The notes beneath the pieces were generated by a model. That model did not search any database. It had not been told where the DNA came from and saw only the letters and a list, made by a program, of their open reading frames with translations. DNA of 64,000 bases from Actinocrinis puniceicyclus (GTDB lineage: Bacteria > Actinomycetota > Actinomycetes > Streptomycetales > Catenulisporaceae), in assembly GCF_018283645.1 (NCBI RefSeq), contig NZ_JAGSXH010000006.1:1-64000 (forward strand), given 5' to 3'. Position numbers and translations under genes: made by a program. Below are positions 46,743-58,927 of the stretch, piece by piece; position 1 is the stretch's first letter; every line of letters starts with the position of its first letter.

Positions 46743-48250
46743 GTGCCCGCTCCGCTCGCGATCGTCTCCAGGATGCGGTCCGCGGTCACGTCCGGGCCGT
46801 TGGCGATCTGGGCCACCAGCCTGCGGTCGCGCAGCACGCCGATGGTGTGGCTCAGCCGCAGCACCTCCTCCAGTTCGGCGGAGATGAAGAGCAGGGACAT
46901 GCCCTCCTCGGACAGGGACACCACCAGCTTCTGGATCTCGGCCTTCGCGCCCACGTCGATGCCCCGCGTCGGTTCGTCCAGGATCAGCAGCTTCGGCTGC
47001 GTGATCAGCCAACGGGCCAGCAGCACCTTCTGCTGGTTGCCGCCGCTGAGGGTGCCCACCTTCGCCTCGGGATTGGCCGGCCTGACATCCAGCGCCGTGA
47101 TGTACTTCGCCACCAGCTCGTCGCGCTGCGCCGCCGGGATCGGCCGGGTCCAGCCGCGGGCCGCCTGCAAGGCCAGGATGATGTTCTCCCGTACCGTCAG
47201 GTCCGGTACCAGCCCCTCGGTCTTGCGGTTCTCGGAGCAGAACGCGATGCCGTGGGCGATCGCCGCGACGGGGGAGTCGAGTGAGACCTTGCGCTCCTCG
47301 ATCCGGACCTCGCCGCTGTCCGCCCCGTCCGCCCCGAACAGCAGCCGGGCCGATTCGGTGCGGCCGGAGCCGAGCAGGCCGGCCAGGCCGACCACCTCGC
47401 CCCGGTGGATGGACAGGTCGAAGGGCTCGATGGCGCCCTTGCGGCCCAGGCCCCTGGTCTCGACCAGCGGGTCGCCCACGGCCGGGCGGATGTGCCCGGT
47501 CAGCGCCTCCAGCTCGCCCAGCTCGCGGCCGATCATCTTCTGCACCAGCGCCACCTGGTCCAGCTCGGTGACGGGGTACTCGCCGACCAACTGCCCGTTG
47601 CGCAGGATCGTCATACGGTCGCAGACCTCGTAGATCTGGTCCAGGAAGTGCGAGACGAACAGGATCGCCACGCCCTCGGCCTTCAGCCGGCGCATCACGC
47701 CGAACAGGCGCTCGACCTCGTCCCGGTCCAGGCTGGAGGTCGGCTCGTCCAGGATCAGCACCTTGGCATCGATGCCGACCGCGCGCACGATCGCCACCAA
47801 CTGCTGGATCGCGAGCGGGTAGGCGCCGAGCGGGGCGGAGACGTCCAGTTCGAGGCCTATCCGGGCGGCCAGCTCGGCGGCCCGGCGGCGCAGCTCGCGC
47901 CATCGGATCGCCCCGCGCCGCGTCGGCTCACGCCCCAGCAGGATGTTCTCCGCGACCGTCAGGTTCGGGCAGAGGTTGACCTCCTGGTACACGGTGCTGA
48001 TCCCGGACTGCTGCGACTGCAGCGGGCTGCTGAACCGGACCGGTGCGCCGTTCAGCGAGATCCGGCCCTCGTCGAGCTCGTACACGCCGGTGAGGACCTT
48101 GACGAGGGTCGACTTCCCGGCGCCGTTCTCGCCCAGCAGGGCGTGGATCTCGCCGGGCAGGAGGCGGAAGTCGACGCCTGACAGAGCCCGGACTCCGGGA
48201 AACTGTTTACTGATACCCGTCATCTCCAGGACGGGTTGTGGCTCTGCCAT
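46739..48250 (-). CDS. Sugar ABC transporter ATPase, two nucleotide-binding domains (YtfR-like)
   Basis: 503 residues with two ABC domains. The first has LLGENGAGKST, LILDEPTSSLD and a degenerate signature (LAIQQLVAI); the second has GLLGSGRTE (Walker A lacking the usual Lys), LSGGNQQKVLLA and LILDEPTRGID. This asymmetry is the rule for RbsA/MglA/YtfR proteins. ATG 48250 follows GGAGG nine bases away. It powers the two downstream permeases. Confidence 0.94.
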   Translation of the reverse strand: MAEPQPVLEMTGISKQFPGVRALSGVDFRLLPGEIHALLGENGAGKSTLVKVLTGVYELDEGRISLNGAPVRFSSPLQSQQSGISTVYQEVNLCPNLTVAENILLGREPTRRGAIRWRELRRRAAELAARIGLELDVSAPLGAYPLAIQQLVAIVRAVGIDAKVLILDEPTSSLDRDEVERLFGVMRRLKAEGVAILFVSHFLDQIYEVCDRMTILRNGQLVGEYPVTELDQVALVQKMIGRELGELEALTGHIRPAVGDPLVETRGLGRKGAIEPFDLSIHRGEVVGLAGLLGSGRTESARLLFGADGADSGEVRIEERKVSLDSPVAAIAHGIAFCSENRKTEGLVPDLTVRENIILALQAARGWTRPIPAAQRDELVAKYITALDVRPANPEAKVGTLSGGNQQKVLLARWLITQPKLLILDEPTRGIDVGAKAEIQKLVVSLSEEGMSLLFISAELEEVLRLSHTIGVLRDRRLVAQIANGPDVTADRILETIASGAGT

Positions 48251-48275
48251 GGCAGCGCGCCTCCGTGTGTCTTGG

Positions 48276-48314
48276 CCGGCGCCGGGCGGGGAGTGCGGCC
48301 CCGCCCGGCGCCGG
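48276..48314. terminator. Intercistronic hairpin between binding-protein and ATPase genes
   Basis: A perfect 16-bp GC stem (48276-48291 with 48299-48314) and a seven-base loop sit in the 72-base gap between the binding-protein stop and the ATPase start, in the same transcription unit. It should terminate or slow part of the transcripts and protect the upstream mRNA, giving more binding protein than ATPase/permease. Confidence 0.85.
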
Positions 48315-48322
48315 AGTCGGGC

Positions 48323-49324
48323 TCAGTACTTGCGGGTGGGCAGAGCGGCTGCCGCCTGGTCCTGGGTGAAGTCGCTCTCCTTGGTCTTGATCCACTTGGG
48401 CAGGTCGGTCTTGCCCGCGGCGACCTGCTTGGCGGCGTCCATCAGCTGCGGGCCGAGCAGCGGGTTGCACTCGGCGATCGCGTTGATCTTGCCCTGGGTC
48501 ATCGCCACGAAGCCGTCGTGCACGCCGTCGCAGGACACGATCTTGATGTCCACGCCCGGCTTCTTGCCGGCCGCCTCGATCGCCTGGATGGCGCCGAGGG
48601 CCATGTCGTCGTTCTGCGCGAACAGCGCGTTGATCTCGGGGTGGGACTGCAGGAAGGCCGCCATGACCTGCTTGCCGCCGTCCCGGGTGAAGTTGCCGGT
48701 CTGGGTGACCACGATCTTCCAGGTGGGGTCGCTGGCGGCCATCACCTTCGCGAAGCCCTTGGTCCGGTCGATCGCGGGGGCCGAGCCGGTCGTCCCTTCC
48801 AGCTGCGCGAGGTTCACCGGGCCGGTGTGACCCTGCAGGACGTGCTCCATCAGGTGCGCGGCGCGCTCGCCCTCGGCCTCGAAGTCCGAGCCGATGAGCG
48901 TGACGTACAGCGACGGGTCGGAGACGTCCACCGAGCGGTCGGTCAGGATCACCGGGATCTTGGCCGCCTTGGCCTCCTGCAGCACGGTGTCCCAGCCGGT
49001 GACGACCACCGGCGAGAAGGAGATGACGTCGACCTTCTGCTGGATGTAGGAGCGGATCGCCGCGATCTGGTTCTCCTGCTTCTGCTCGGCGTCGGAGAAC
49101 TTGAGGTTGATCCCGGCGGCCGCGGCCGCGTCCTTGACCGACTGGGTGTTCGCGGCCCGCCAGCCGCTCTCCGAGCCGACCTGCGAGAAGCCGAGGGTGA
49201 GGGTCTTGGCGGCGCCTCCGGTGGAGGAGGCAGAAGTGGTGTTGTTAGTCTTGGCGCACGCGGCGAGCGCGCCGGTGGCGGCGACAGCGGCGGTGCCTGT
49301 CAGGAAATGACGTCTGTTGAGCAT
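48323..49324 (-). CDS. Sugar-binding lipoprotein (YtfQ-like periplasmic-binding family)
   Basis: 333 residues with a lipoprotein signal (Arg-Arg at 4-5, TGALAAC lipobox, Cys at about 23) and the periplasmic-binding-protein type 1 fold (LGFSQVGSESGWRAANTQSVKDAAA near the start of the mature domain, VISFSPVVVTGWDTVLQEAK, FAQNDDMALGAIQAIE). The GSESGWR motif is characteristic of YtfQ-like galactofuranose binders; with the arabinose genes here, arabinofuranose or L-arabinose is a reasonable guess. It precedes the ATPase with a strong hairpin between them. Confidence 0.9.
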   Translation of the reverse strand: MLNRRHFLTGTAAVAATGALAACAKTNNTTSASSTGGAAKTLTLGFSQVGSESGWRAANTQSVKDAAAAAGINLKFSDAEQKQENQIAAIRSYIQQKVDVISFSPVVVTGWDTVLQEAKAAKIPVILTDRSVDVSDPSLYVTLIGSDFEAEGERAAHLMEHVLQGHTGPVNLAQLEGTTGSAPAIDRTKGFAKVMAASDPTWKIVVTQTGNFTRDGGKQVMAAFLQSHPEINALFAQNDDMALGAIQAIEAAGKKPGVDIKIVSCDGVHDGFVAMTQGKINAIAECNPLLGPQLMDAAKQVAAGKTDLPKWIKTKESDFTQDQAAAALPTRKY

Positions 49325-49483
49325 TCACTTCTCCCTTGAAGTCGCGTGGTGCGAGCTCGTGCTGAGCCGTGGGCTACGCGGATGTGCTCGTGGTGCGAAG
49401 GGGTGTTGAGTTGCCCCCACCTCGGCCGCACCTGTGCAAGGCCCGGCCGGGGATTCTGGCGTGCTGTGTTGTCACTCGATTGA

Positions 49484-51025
49484 TCACAAACCCTGGGCCA
49501 GGCGGTAGTACGCCTGGTTCCATCGCAGTTCCCTGGTGAATTGGCGGATCGTGGTGCCGGCGTCGATGACGAGCAGTTCGACGCCGAGCATCTCGGCCAG
49601 GTCTTGCAGCTCCTCGGCGCCGAGCGCCGCGGTCAGCACCGTGTGGTGAGGAGCTCCCGCAGTGAGCCAGGCTTCTGCGGAAGTGTGCAGGTCCGGTCGG
49701 GGCGACCACACCGCGCGCGCGACCGGAAGGCGCGGCAGCGGTTCGAGCGCGGGCACGACGTCGATCTCGTTGGCCACCAGGCGGAAGCGGTCGCCGAGGT
49801 CCGCCAGGCCCACCACCGTCGCGGGGCCGGGACGCGCGTCGAAGACCAGCCGCACCGGGTCCTCACGCCCGCCGATGCCCAGCGGGTGGATCTCGCAGGA
49901 CGGCGTCCGCGCGGCGATGGAGGGGCAGACCTCGAGCATGTGCGCGCCGAGAATCAGCTCCCTGCCGGGCTCCAGGTGGTAGGTGTAGTCCTCCATGAAC
50001 GAGGTGCCGCCCGGCAGTCCGGCGGACGCGGCTTTCAGCGTGCGCAGCAGCAGCGAGGTCTTCCAGTCCCCCTCGCCGCCGAAGCCGTAGCCGTCGGCCA
50101 TCAACCGCTGCACCGCCAGGCCGGGCAGTTGCCGCAGCCCGCCGAGGTCCTCGAAATTGGTGGTGAAGGCGCGAAAGCCGCCGGAGGTCAGGAAGTCGCG
50201 CAGACCCAGCTCGACGCGCGCGGCGTAGCGCAGCGACGCGTGCCGCTCGCCGCCGCAGCGCAGTTCGGCGGTGACCTCGTAGCTGTCCTCGTACTCCTTG
50301 ACCAGGGCGTCTATTCGCGTATCAGAGATCGAATCGACGACGGCGACCAGGTCGTTGACGCCGTAGGTGTTGACCGAGACGCCGAAGCGCAGCTGGGCCT
50401 CGACCTTGTCGCCCTCGGTGACCGCCACGTCGCGCATGTTGTCGCCGAACCTGGCCAGCTTCAGGGTTCGCATGTCGGCCAGTCCGGTCGCGGCGCGCGT
50501 CCATGCGGCCACCCGCTCGGCCACCGTGGGATCACTCGCGTGCCCGGCCACGGTCTTGCGGGGTACGCCCAACCTGGTCTGTACGAACCCGAACTCGCGG
50601 TCGCCGTGCGCGGCCTGGTTCAGGTTCATGAAGTCCATGTCGATCGTCGCCCACGGCAGCGCCACGTTGGCCTGCGTGTGCAGGTGCAGCAGCGGCTTAC
50701 GCAGGACATCGAGCCCTGAGATCCACATCTTCGCCGGCGAGAAGGTGTGCATCCACGCGATCAGGCCGATGCAGCGGTCCTCGGCGTTCGCCTCCAGGCA
50801 CACCCGGCGGATCGCCTCCGCGTCGGTCAGCACGGGCAGCCAGACGATCCGCACCGGTGTCGGCGGCCGGCCGGCCAGGCCGCGCAGCGCGCCGGAGAGC
50901 GTCTCAGCTATGCGCTGCGACTGCTCGGCGACCTGCCGAAGCGTCTCCTCGCCGTAAAGACCCTGGCTGCCGGTGAGGAACCAGACCTCGTACGCGGCAT
51001 CGGGGGCGGCGTCCAGTGACGTCAT
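49484..51025 (-). CDS. araA: L-arabinose isomerase
   Basis: 513 residues, the usual AraA length. It converts L-arabinose to L-ribulose in the cytosol. Family landmarks are [17 protein letters not shown] at the N-terminus, [15 protein letters not shown], and the metal-site segments [26 protein letters not shown] and HMLEVCPSI with the Glu/His ligands. ATG 51025 overlaps the araD stop by four bases (ATGA). It is the last ara gene before a 159-base gap to the transporter genes. Confidence 0.96.
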   Translation of the reverse strand: MTSLDAAPDAAYEVWFLTGSQGLYGEETLRQVAEQSQRIAETLSGALRGLAGRPPTPVRIVWLPVLTDAEAIRRVCLEANAEDRCIGLIAWMHTFSPAKMWISGLDVLRKPLLHLHTQANVALPWATIDMDFMNLNQAAHGDREFGFVQTRLGVPRKTVAGHASDPTVAERVAAWTRAATGLADMRTLKLARFGDNMRDVAVTEGDKVEAQLRFGVSVNTYGVNDLVAVVDSISDTRIDALVKEYEDSYEVTAELRCGGERHASLRYAARVELGLRDFLTSGGFRAFTTNFEDLGGLRQLPGLAVQRLMADGYGFGGEGDWKTSLLLRTLKAASAGLPGGTSFMEDYTYHLEPGRELILGAHMLEVCPSIAARTPSCEIHPLGIGGREDPVRLVFDARPGPATVVGLADLGDRFRLVANEIDVVPALEPLPRLPVARAVWSPRPDLHTSAEAWLTAGAPHHTVLTAALGAEELQDLAEMLGVELLVIDAGTTIRQFTRELRWNQAYYRLAQGL

Positions 51026-51759
51026 TGTTCGTTGACTCCGTCCGCAGGGGGCTGCTGCCCGTAGACGTGGGTGTACCGGTGGTGCAGCGCGTCGATGTCG
51101 GCGCGCGGGATCGGGATCGGCTCGCCGTAGGCGCGGGCCAGGTGCACGGTGCGGGCCACGTCTTCGGTCATCACCGCGGCTTTGACCGCGGCGCGTGCGT
51201 TCTTGCCGATGGTGAAGACCCCGTGGTTGCGCATCAGCACGGCGGGGGAGCGGTGCCCGTCGAGCGTCTCGATGATGCCTTTGCCGATCGCCTCGTCGCC
51301 GATCAGCGCGAACGGGCCGACCGGGATCTCGCCGCCAAACTCGTCGGCCATCGCGGTGATCACGCACGGGATCGCTTCGCCGCGCGCCGACCAGGCGGTC
51401 GCGTAGGTCGAGTGCGTGTGCACGACACCGCCGACTTCGGGGCGGTGCCGGTAGACGTAGGCGTGCGATCCGGTGTCGCTCGACGGCTTGTAGGCGCCCT
51501 CGACGACGTTTCCGTCCAGGTCGCACAACACCATCGACTCGGGGGTCAGCTCCTCGTAGTCCAGCCCGCTGGGCTTGATGACCATCAGGTCCGCGCCCGG
51601 TACCCGGGCCGAGACGTTCCCGGAGGTCCAGGCGACCAGGCCGTTGCTCGGCAGCAGCGCGTGCAGGGCACAGACCTCGGCGCGCAGCCTGTCGATTTCG
51701 GCGCGGACGGCCGCGTCGATGTCCGCGCGCCCTGGGCCGGAACCGGGTATCTCGGACAT
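51022..51759 (-). CDS. araD: L-ribulose-5-phosphate 4-epimerase
   Basis: 245 residues of the class II aldolase/AraD family: [21 protein letters not shown] substrate loop, zinc ligands in HTHSTYAT and RNHGVF. It converts L-ribulose 5-phosphate to D-xylulose 5-phosphate, feeding the pentose phosphate pathway. ATG 51759 starts one base after the araB stop (TGACATG). Confidence 0.95.
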   Translation of the reverse strand: MSEIPGSGPGRADIDAAVRAEIDRLRAEVCALHALLPSNGLVAWTSGNVSARVPGADLMVIKPSGLDYEELTPESMVLCDLDGNVVEGAYKPSSDTGSHAYVYRHRPEVGGVVHTHSTYATAWSARGEAIPCVITAMADEFGGEIPVGPFALIGDEAIGKGIIETLDGHRSPAVLMRNHGVFTIGKNARAAVKAAVMTEDVARTVHLARAYGEPIPIPRADIDALHHRYTHVYGQQPPADGVNEQ

Positions 51760-51760
51760 G

Positions 51761-53497
51761 TCAGTCCCCGTTCTCGTCGTGTGCGGCGAGCCGGATCGCG
51801 CGCAGGCGGTGCAGTACCTCGTTGGCGCCCCGGCCGAAGTAGTCGTGCAGGCGCAGGTACTCGGCGTAGAGGGCGTCGTAGGCCGAGGCGCGCTTCGGGT
51901 CGGGGGTGTAGGCGGCGCGCTGGATCTTACCCATCGCCCTGGCCGCGGTCGGTACGTCCGGATAGGCGCCGGCGGCCACGGCCGCGTGGATGGCGGAGCC
52001 GAGCGCAGGGCCCTGTGAGGAGCCGATGATGCTCAGCGGCCGGCGGGTGACGTCGGCGTACAGCTGCATCAGGAAGCTGTTGCGCAGCAGGCCGCCGGCG
52101 ACCACGAACTCGTTGACCGGTACGCCGCTCTCCTCGAACGCGTCGATGATCACCCGGGTGCCGAAGGCGGTGGCCTCGAGCAGCGCGCGGTAGACCTCGT
52201 GCGGCTTGGTGCCGAGCGTCAGGCCCGCGATCACGCCGGAGAGGTGGTGGTCCACCAGGACCGAGCGGTTGCCGCTGTGCCAGTCCAGCGCGATCAGGCC
52301 GTGCGCGCCGACCGGTTGCGCGGCGGCCTGCTCGGTGAGCAGTTCGTGCACGGAGATACCGCGCCGCTCGGCCTCGTCCCGTACCTGGCCGGGTGTGGAC
52401 TGCTCGGCGAACCAGGCGAAGATGTCCCCGACGCCGCTTTGCCCGGCCTCGTAGCCCCACAACCCCTCGATGATGCCGCCGTCCACCACGCCGCACATGC
52501 CGGGCACCTCGGCGAGTTGCCCGCCGTTCATCACGTGGCAGGTGGAGGTGCCCATGATGGCGACCATCTGGCCGGGCTCGATGGCCTGCGCGGCCGGGGC
52601 GGTCACGTGCGCGTCCACGTTCCCGACGCACACCGCGATCCCCTCGCGCAGACCGGTCCAGGCGGCGGCCTGCGCGGTGAGCCCTCCGGCCCGCGAACCG
52701 AGCGGCGAGATGCCCGGTGAGCCGGGGGCGAGGTCGAGTTTGTCGTTGAAGTCGGCGAAATCGGGGGCGAGCGCGGACAGGAATGCCGCCGTCGGGCGGG
52801 CGCCGTCCTGCAGGATGCCCTTGTATCCGGCGGTGCAGGCGTTGCGGGTCTCGGCGCCGCACAGCTGCCAGGTGATCCAGTCGGCCGCCTCGATCCAGCG
52901 CTCGGTGCGCGCGTAGATCTGCGGGTCCTCCTCCAGCAGTTGCAGGCCCTTGGCGTACTCCCACTCGGAGGAGATCTTGCCGCCGTAGCGGGCGATCCAC
53001 GGTTCGGGCCGCTTGTGCGCCAGGGCATTGATACGGTCGGCGTGTGGCTGCGCGGCGTGATGCTTCCACAGTTTGACGTAGGCGTGCGGCCGGTCGCGCA
53101 ACTCGTCCAGCTCGCACAGCGGGGTGCCGTCCGCGAGAGTCGGCAGCACGGTGCACGCGGTGAAATCGACACCGATCCCGACGACCCGCGCCGGATCGAT
53201 CCCGGCGTCCGCGACGGCGGCCGGCACCGCGCGGCGCAGCACCTCGCGGTAGTCGTCAGGGTACTGAAGCGCCCAGTCCGGCGGGAGCGCGCCGCCGCCG
53301 GGCAGTACGTGGTCGATCACGCCGTGCTCGTACTCGTGCACCGCGGTGCCCAGCTCGGCGCCGTCCGAGACGCGAACCACCAGGGCGCGGCCGGAGAGCG
53401 TGCCGTAGTCCACACCCACCACGAAACTGTCCCCGGCGGCGTGGTCGTCGTCGGTGTCGCTGCTGTGGTGAAGCTCGTTGTGAGCGTTAACAACCAT
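51761..53497 (-). CDS. araB: Ribulokinase
   Basis: 578 residues, FGGY-family kinase that phosphorylates L-ribulose. Visible motifs are VVGVDYGTLSGRALVVRV (phosphate-1 loop), GVDFTACTVLP, CVGNVDAH and the C-terminal VVAGGLLRNSFLMQLYADV with the adenosine-site Gly-Gly. ATG 53497 gives an N-terminal extension of 24 residues before the domain (HNELHHSSDTDDDHAAG), longer than usual; the first codons overlap a LacI-type operator. The gene follows the regulator by 44 bases. Confidence 0.94.
   Translation of the reverse strand: MVVNAHNELHHSSDTDDDHAAGDSFVVGVDYGTLSGRALVVRVSDGAELGTAVHEYEHGVIDHVLPGGGALPPDWALQYPDDYREVLRRAVPAAVADAGIDPARVVGIGVDFTACTVLPTLADGTPLCELDELRDRPHAYVKLWKHHAAQPHADRINALAHKRPEPWIARYGGKISSEWEYAKGLQLLEEDPQIYARTERWIEAADWITWQLCGAETRNACTAGYKGILQDGARPTAAFLSALAPDFADFNDKLDLAPGSPGISPLGSRAGGLTAQAAAWTGLREGIAVCVGNVDAHVTAPAAQAIEPGQMVAIMGTSTCHVMNGGQLAEVPGMCGVVDGGIIEGLWGYEAGQSGVGDIFAWFAEQSTPGQVRDEAERRGISVHELLTEQAAAQPVGAHGLIALDWHSGNRSVLVDHHLSGVIAGLTLGTKPHEVYRALLEATAFGTRVIIDAFEESGVPVNEFVVAGGLLRNSFLMQLYADVTRRPLSIIGSSQGPALGSAIHAAVAAGAYPDVPTAARAMGKIQRAAYTPDPKRASAYDALYAEYLRLHDYFGRGANEVLHRLRAIRLAAHDENGD
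53477..53494. promoter_or_regulatory. LacI-type operator inside the araB start
   Basis: GTTGTGAGCGTTAACAAC (plus strand) is an 18-base imperfect palindrome with GTTGT/ACAAC arms. It covers codons 2-7 of araB and matches the site at 54719 at 12 of 16 aligned positions, supporting a shared regulator. Confidence 0.72.
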
Positions 53498-53541
53498 CGG
53501 GCACCCTTGTCATCGAAAACACCTCTTCGTGGGATCGCCGT

Positions 53542-54576
53542 TCAGTCGGTGTGGCGTGTGGCGGAGGCGCGGACCACCAGGCCCGGCTCGATGGAGATGT
53601 GCGGCGCGGCGGCCGGGATGCCGCGCTGGTCGGCGTCGATCAGCTGGATCAGCGAGCGAAGGGCGCGTCGGCCCAGTTCGTCGAAGTCCTGGCGCACGGT
53701 GGTCAGCGGTGGCCCGAAATACTCAGCCTCCGGAATGTCGTCGAACCCGATGATGCTCACGTCCTCGGGGACGCGGCGGCCGGCCTGCTGCAACGCGCGC
53801 AGCAGCCCGAGCGCCATGTGGTCGTTGGCGCAGAAGACGGCGGAGATCCCCGGGTCGCGGGCGATGCGCTGTCCCAGTTCGAAGCCGGTGCGCGCGGACC
53901 AGTCGCCGCCGTTGAGCGGCTCGGGCACGATCGCGCCGTGGGCTTCGAGCGTGCGCCGCCAGCCGATCTGGCGTTCCTGCGCGTCCAGCCAGGAGGCGGG
54001 GCCGGCCAGGTGGTGCACGGTGCGGTGGCCGAGATCCAGCAGGTAGGAGGTGGCACGTTCGGCCCCGGCCTCGTTGTCCACGGCCACCGAGGCCAGCGCG
54101 GAGTGGGTGCCGCAGCCGACCGCGACCAGCGGCACGTCCGAGGGGACGTTCGCCAGCGCGCCGACCGCGGTGGTCTGCGGGGCGATCACGATGATGCCCT
54201 CGACCGCCTGGTCGCGCAGCCGCTCCACCGCGTCGAGCACCGAGCGGCGGTCGAGTGCGGCCAGGGCGGCGACGGTGACGAAGTAGTCGTGCTGCTTGGC
54301 GGCCTGCTCGATGCCGTAGAGCATCGAGGCCGGCCCGTAGAGCGTGGTGTTGAAGCTGATCACGCCGAGCGTGTTGGTGCGCCGGGTGACCAGCGTGCGG
54401 GCGGCCGCGTTGGGCCGGTAGCCCAGTTCGCGGATCGCGGCCAGCACCCGGTCCCGGGTGGCCGGGCGCACGTTGGGGTGGTCGTTGAGCACGCGCGAGA
54501 CGGTCTGGTGCGAGACACCCGCGATCCGTGCGACGTCGGCCATGACCGGGGCCCGATCGCCGTCGATGACTCGCAT
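53542..54576 (-). CDS. LacI-family regulator of the arabinose genes (AraR-like)
   Basis: 344 residues: helix-turn-helix and hinge (MADVARIAGVSHQTVSRVLNDHPNV, residues 12-36) and a periplasmic-binding-like sensor domain (VISFNTTLYGP..., CANDHMALGLLRALQQAGRRVPEDVSIIGFDDI). The start ATG 54576 follows GAGGGAGG; the alternative is ATG 54543. It is upstream of araB on the same strand, and an operator lies before its own start and another at the araB start. It should repress until arabinose or a related sugar binds. Confidence 0.92.
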   Translation of the reverse strand: MRVIDGDRAPVMADVARIAGVSHQTVSRVLNDHPNVRPATRDRVLAAIRELGYRPNAAARTLVTRRTNTLGVISFNTTLYGPASMLYGIEQAAKQHDYFVTVAALAALDRRSVLDAVERLRDQAVEGIIVIAPQTTAVGALANVPSDVPLVAVGCGTHSALASVAVDNEAGAERATSYLLDLGHRTVHHLAGPASWLDAQERQIGWRRTLEAHGAIVPEPLNGGDWSARTGFELGQRIARDPGISAVFCANDHMALGLLRALQQAGRRVPEDVSIIGFDDIPEAEYFGPPLTTVRQDFDELGRRALRSLIQLIDADQRGIPAAAPHISIEPGLVVRASATRHTD

Positions 54577-54996
54577 CTCGCCGTTCACCCTCCCTCTGCA
54601 CGCCATCGTCGCAGGAGTTCGACCTGATTGGACCGTATTGCGTGGATCATGAAACCGCCCGAACACTCGGGGCGGGACAGTTGCGGCCTGGTTCGCCGGA
54701 GCGGACGCCGTGGAGAATTGTTAGCGCAAACATCCGGTCTCGTCAAGGTCCGAACGGAAGTGCCAGGCCGCCTGCCAGGTAGTGCCCGGAACCTTCGCGC
54801 AAGCTGGTGCGTTCCTCTTCGGCTTCAAGTACGCGGAAATCGGTAACGGGCGTTGCGCGGATCCGGTCCGGGGCCCACGAGCGAGACGGCAGGGAAGATG
54901 GTGATTTCGGTGGCTGAATCGTCGGCCTGCTAAAGCAGGGCCCGCGTGCGGACGCCGCTCGGCCCGGCGCCGCTGCGCCCGTAGCCGAAGCGTCGA
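54577..54996. other. Regulatory intergenic region with operator
   Basis: About 420 bases between the regulator and acyltransferase genes. It holds the promoter of the ara operon with a LacI-type site at 54719-54732. Beyond this no gene is supported; a long minus-strand open frame at 54743-55000 lacks coding features. Confidence 0.6.
54719..54732. promoter_or_regulatory. LacI-type operator upstream of the arabinose regulator
   Basis: TGTTAGCGCAAACA is a near-perfect 14-base palindrome (six of seven pairs) with the central CG typical of LacI-family sites. It is 143 bases upstream of the regulator start and would permit autoregulation. Confidence 0.75.
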
Positions 54997-56235
54997 TCAA
55001 GCGCTGCTGTCAAGCGCTGGCTCGGATCGACTCTGCCCGACGATGTCGGGCAGTTCACTGTTCACGACATCCTCGAATTGGGCGTGCCGTTCACGCCATC
55101 GGCGGGCGAATGCCGGCGTCCAGTCTTTGAGTCGCAGCGCTGGGCGTTCGACCAGATGCCAGGAGAGCGCGGCCAGCGCCAGGCCGCCGAGAAGCGCCAG
55201 GCAGGTGTAGGCGACCAGACCCCACCGGGGAACGTTGAGCATCGTGAGCAGTTCCTGCACCGGCCAGGCGTAAATGTACAGGCCATATGAGTAATCGCGC
55301 TTTCGGCCGACCGTTTGGAATCGCCGCGGCAGCCGCATCGCGGCCCACAGCACGAGGTAGCCGTACGCGGGCAGCCCGAGCACGAAGAATCCGCCCATCC
55401 GGGCCGAGAGCAGGAAGAGGAGCGCGGCGATCACGGCAAGGGCGCCGTGCGTACTGAAGCGTTCCTTGTAGAGCTGCGCGGCCGCGCCGAACGCGAACAT
55501 GAAACCGAGATAGACCATGTTGCCGGTGGTCAGCGCGCCGAGCAGCGGCAGCGTGACGGTCACGCCGGCCGGGTGCCCCCCGGTCCACGTGTGCGCCTGA
55601 ACCTGATAGTGGACGATGTACAGCCAGCCGGTCGCGGTCAGCACGAGCAGCAGTCGTGGCGCCCGCGAAAGGACCGTGCTGAAGGCGAGTGCGGCGATCG
55701 CGAGGTAGCCGAGCATTTCGTAGGCGAGCGACCACAGCGGCCCGTCGAAGATGCCGACGATTGGGTTGACCCGCAGATCGGAGATGCCCAGCTGCCGTAA
55801 ACCGGTCCACCAGTTCGCCCGCACGAAGTCGAACGGACCGCCCGGGTGCACCCAGAAACCGCTCAGAGAGCCGCGTTCGTGCAGGCAGACCAGCGGGGCC
55901 ATGACAAAGGCGAGGAGCAGCAGGCAGACCCACAGACCGGGGAAGATCCGCAGGAATCGGTGCCATAGGTAGCGGCCGAGCCCGATGCGAACCGCGCTGC
56001 CGGAGATCAGATAGCCGGAGAGGACGAAGAACCCGAATACGGCGAGCTTGCCCAGGTCGGTCTGATGTCGCGTGCTCGCCTCGCCCGGGTCGAGTTGTCC
56101 GAAGCCCAGCACGCGCGAGTGCGAGACGACGACGGCCGAGGCGAACGTCAGCCGCAGGAAGCCGATCGAGTTGCGTCGCCCGGCCGAGTCGGTCGCGAGC
56201 GTGCGGTCACGCAGGGATGACACGAAACCGGACAT
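54997..56235 (-). CDS. Acyltransferase 3 family membrane protein
   Basis: 412 residues, integral membrane O-acyltransferase of the OafA/acyltransferase 3 family, about ten TM helices. N-terminal FLRLTFASAVVVSHSRVLG carries the conserved catalytic-type His (VSHS), followed by GFFVLSGYLISGS and RFLRIFPGLWVCL, all family signatures; SYGLYIYAWPVQ occurs in the C-terminal half. It probably acetylates a surface polysaccharide, fitting its position beside the exopolysaccharide locus. ATG 56235 is preferred over a TTG at 56277. Confidence 0.9.
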   Translation of the reverse strand: MSGFVSSLRDRTLATDSAGRRNSIGFLRLTFASAVVVSHSRVLGFGQLDPGEASTRHQTDLGKLAVFGFFVLSGYLISGSAVRIGLGRYLWHRFLRIFPGLWVCLLLLAFVMAPLVCLHERGSLSGFWVHPGGPFDFVRANWWTGLRQLGISDLRVNPIVGIFDGPLWSLAYEMLGYLAIAALAFSTVLSRAPRLLLVLTATGWLYIVHYQVQAHTWTGGHPAGVTVTLPLLGALTTGNMVYLGFMFAFGAAAQLYKERFSTHGALAVIAALLFLLSARMGGFFVLGLPAYGYLVLWAAMRLPRRFQTVGRKRDYSYGLYIYAWPVQELLTMLNVPRWGLVAYTCLALLGGLALAALSWHLVERPALRLKDWTPAFARRWRERHAQFEDVVNSELPDIVGQSRSEPALDSSA

Positions 56236-56532
56236 GCCGTATATCAGCCCCAAAATCGTAATCCCGGCGAGACGCAAGAACAGGACAAGCTACCAAAGCC
56301 ACTGGGCGCATCGGACGGCGGGCCCTTCCGTGTCTATCCATGTCAGGCCTCGACCTCCACCTGAGCATCCATCGGCGACCGTTCCCAGGTCGCTGCGTGT
56401 CGGCGGCTCTTCCCAGTTCAGCATGGGTGGTGGGACTACTCCGCTACCCGACCGTGAGGTGGACGCGCCGATGTCGCACTCGTCAGCGTCGATCGCACCA
56501 AGCCTCGATCGCGCTACGTTTGGAGACCAGCT
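56236..56532. other. Intergenic region before the gene scar
   Basis: About 300 bases, no supportable gene. It probably contains the promoter of the acyltransferase (minus) and of the fragment at 56533 (plus). Confidence 0.5.

Positions 56533-58923
<2,391 letters not shown>

Positions 58924-58927
<4 letters not shown>

Noticed and set aside
49400-49483. A possible third LacI-type operator (TTGTCAC...GATCACAA) between araA and the binding-protein gene
   Set aside because: The arms are too far apart and lack the central CG seen in the two good sites.
54743-55000. An 85-codon minus-strand open frame upstream of the ara regulator
   Set aside because: No ribosome site, low-complexity composition, and it overlaps the likely promoter region.
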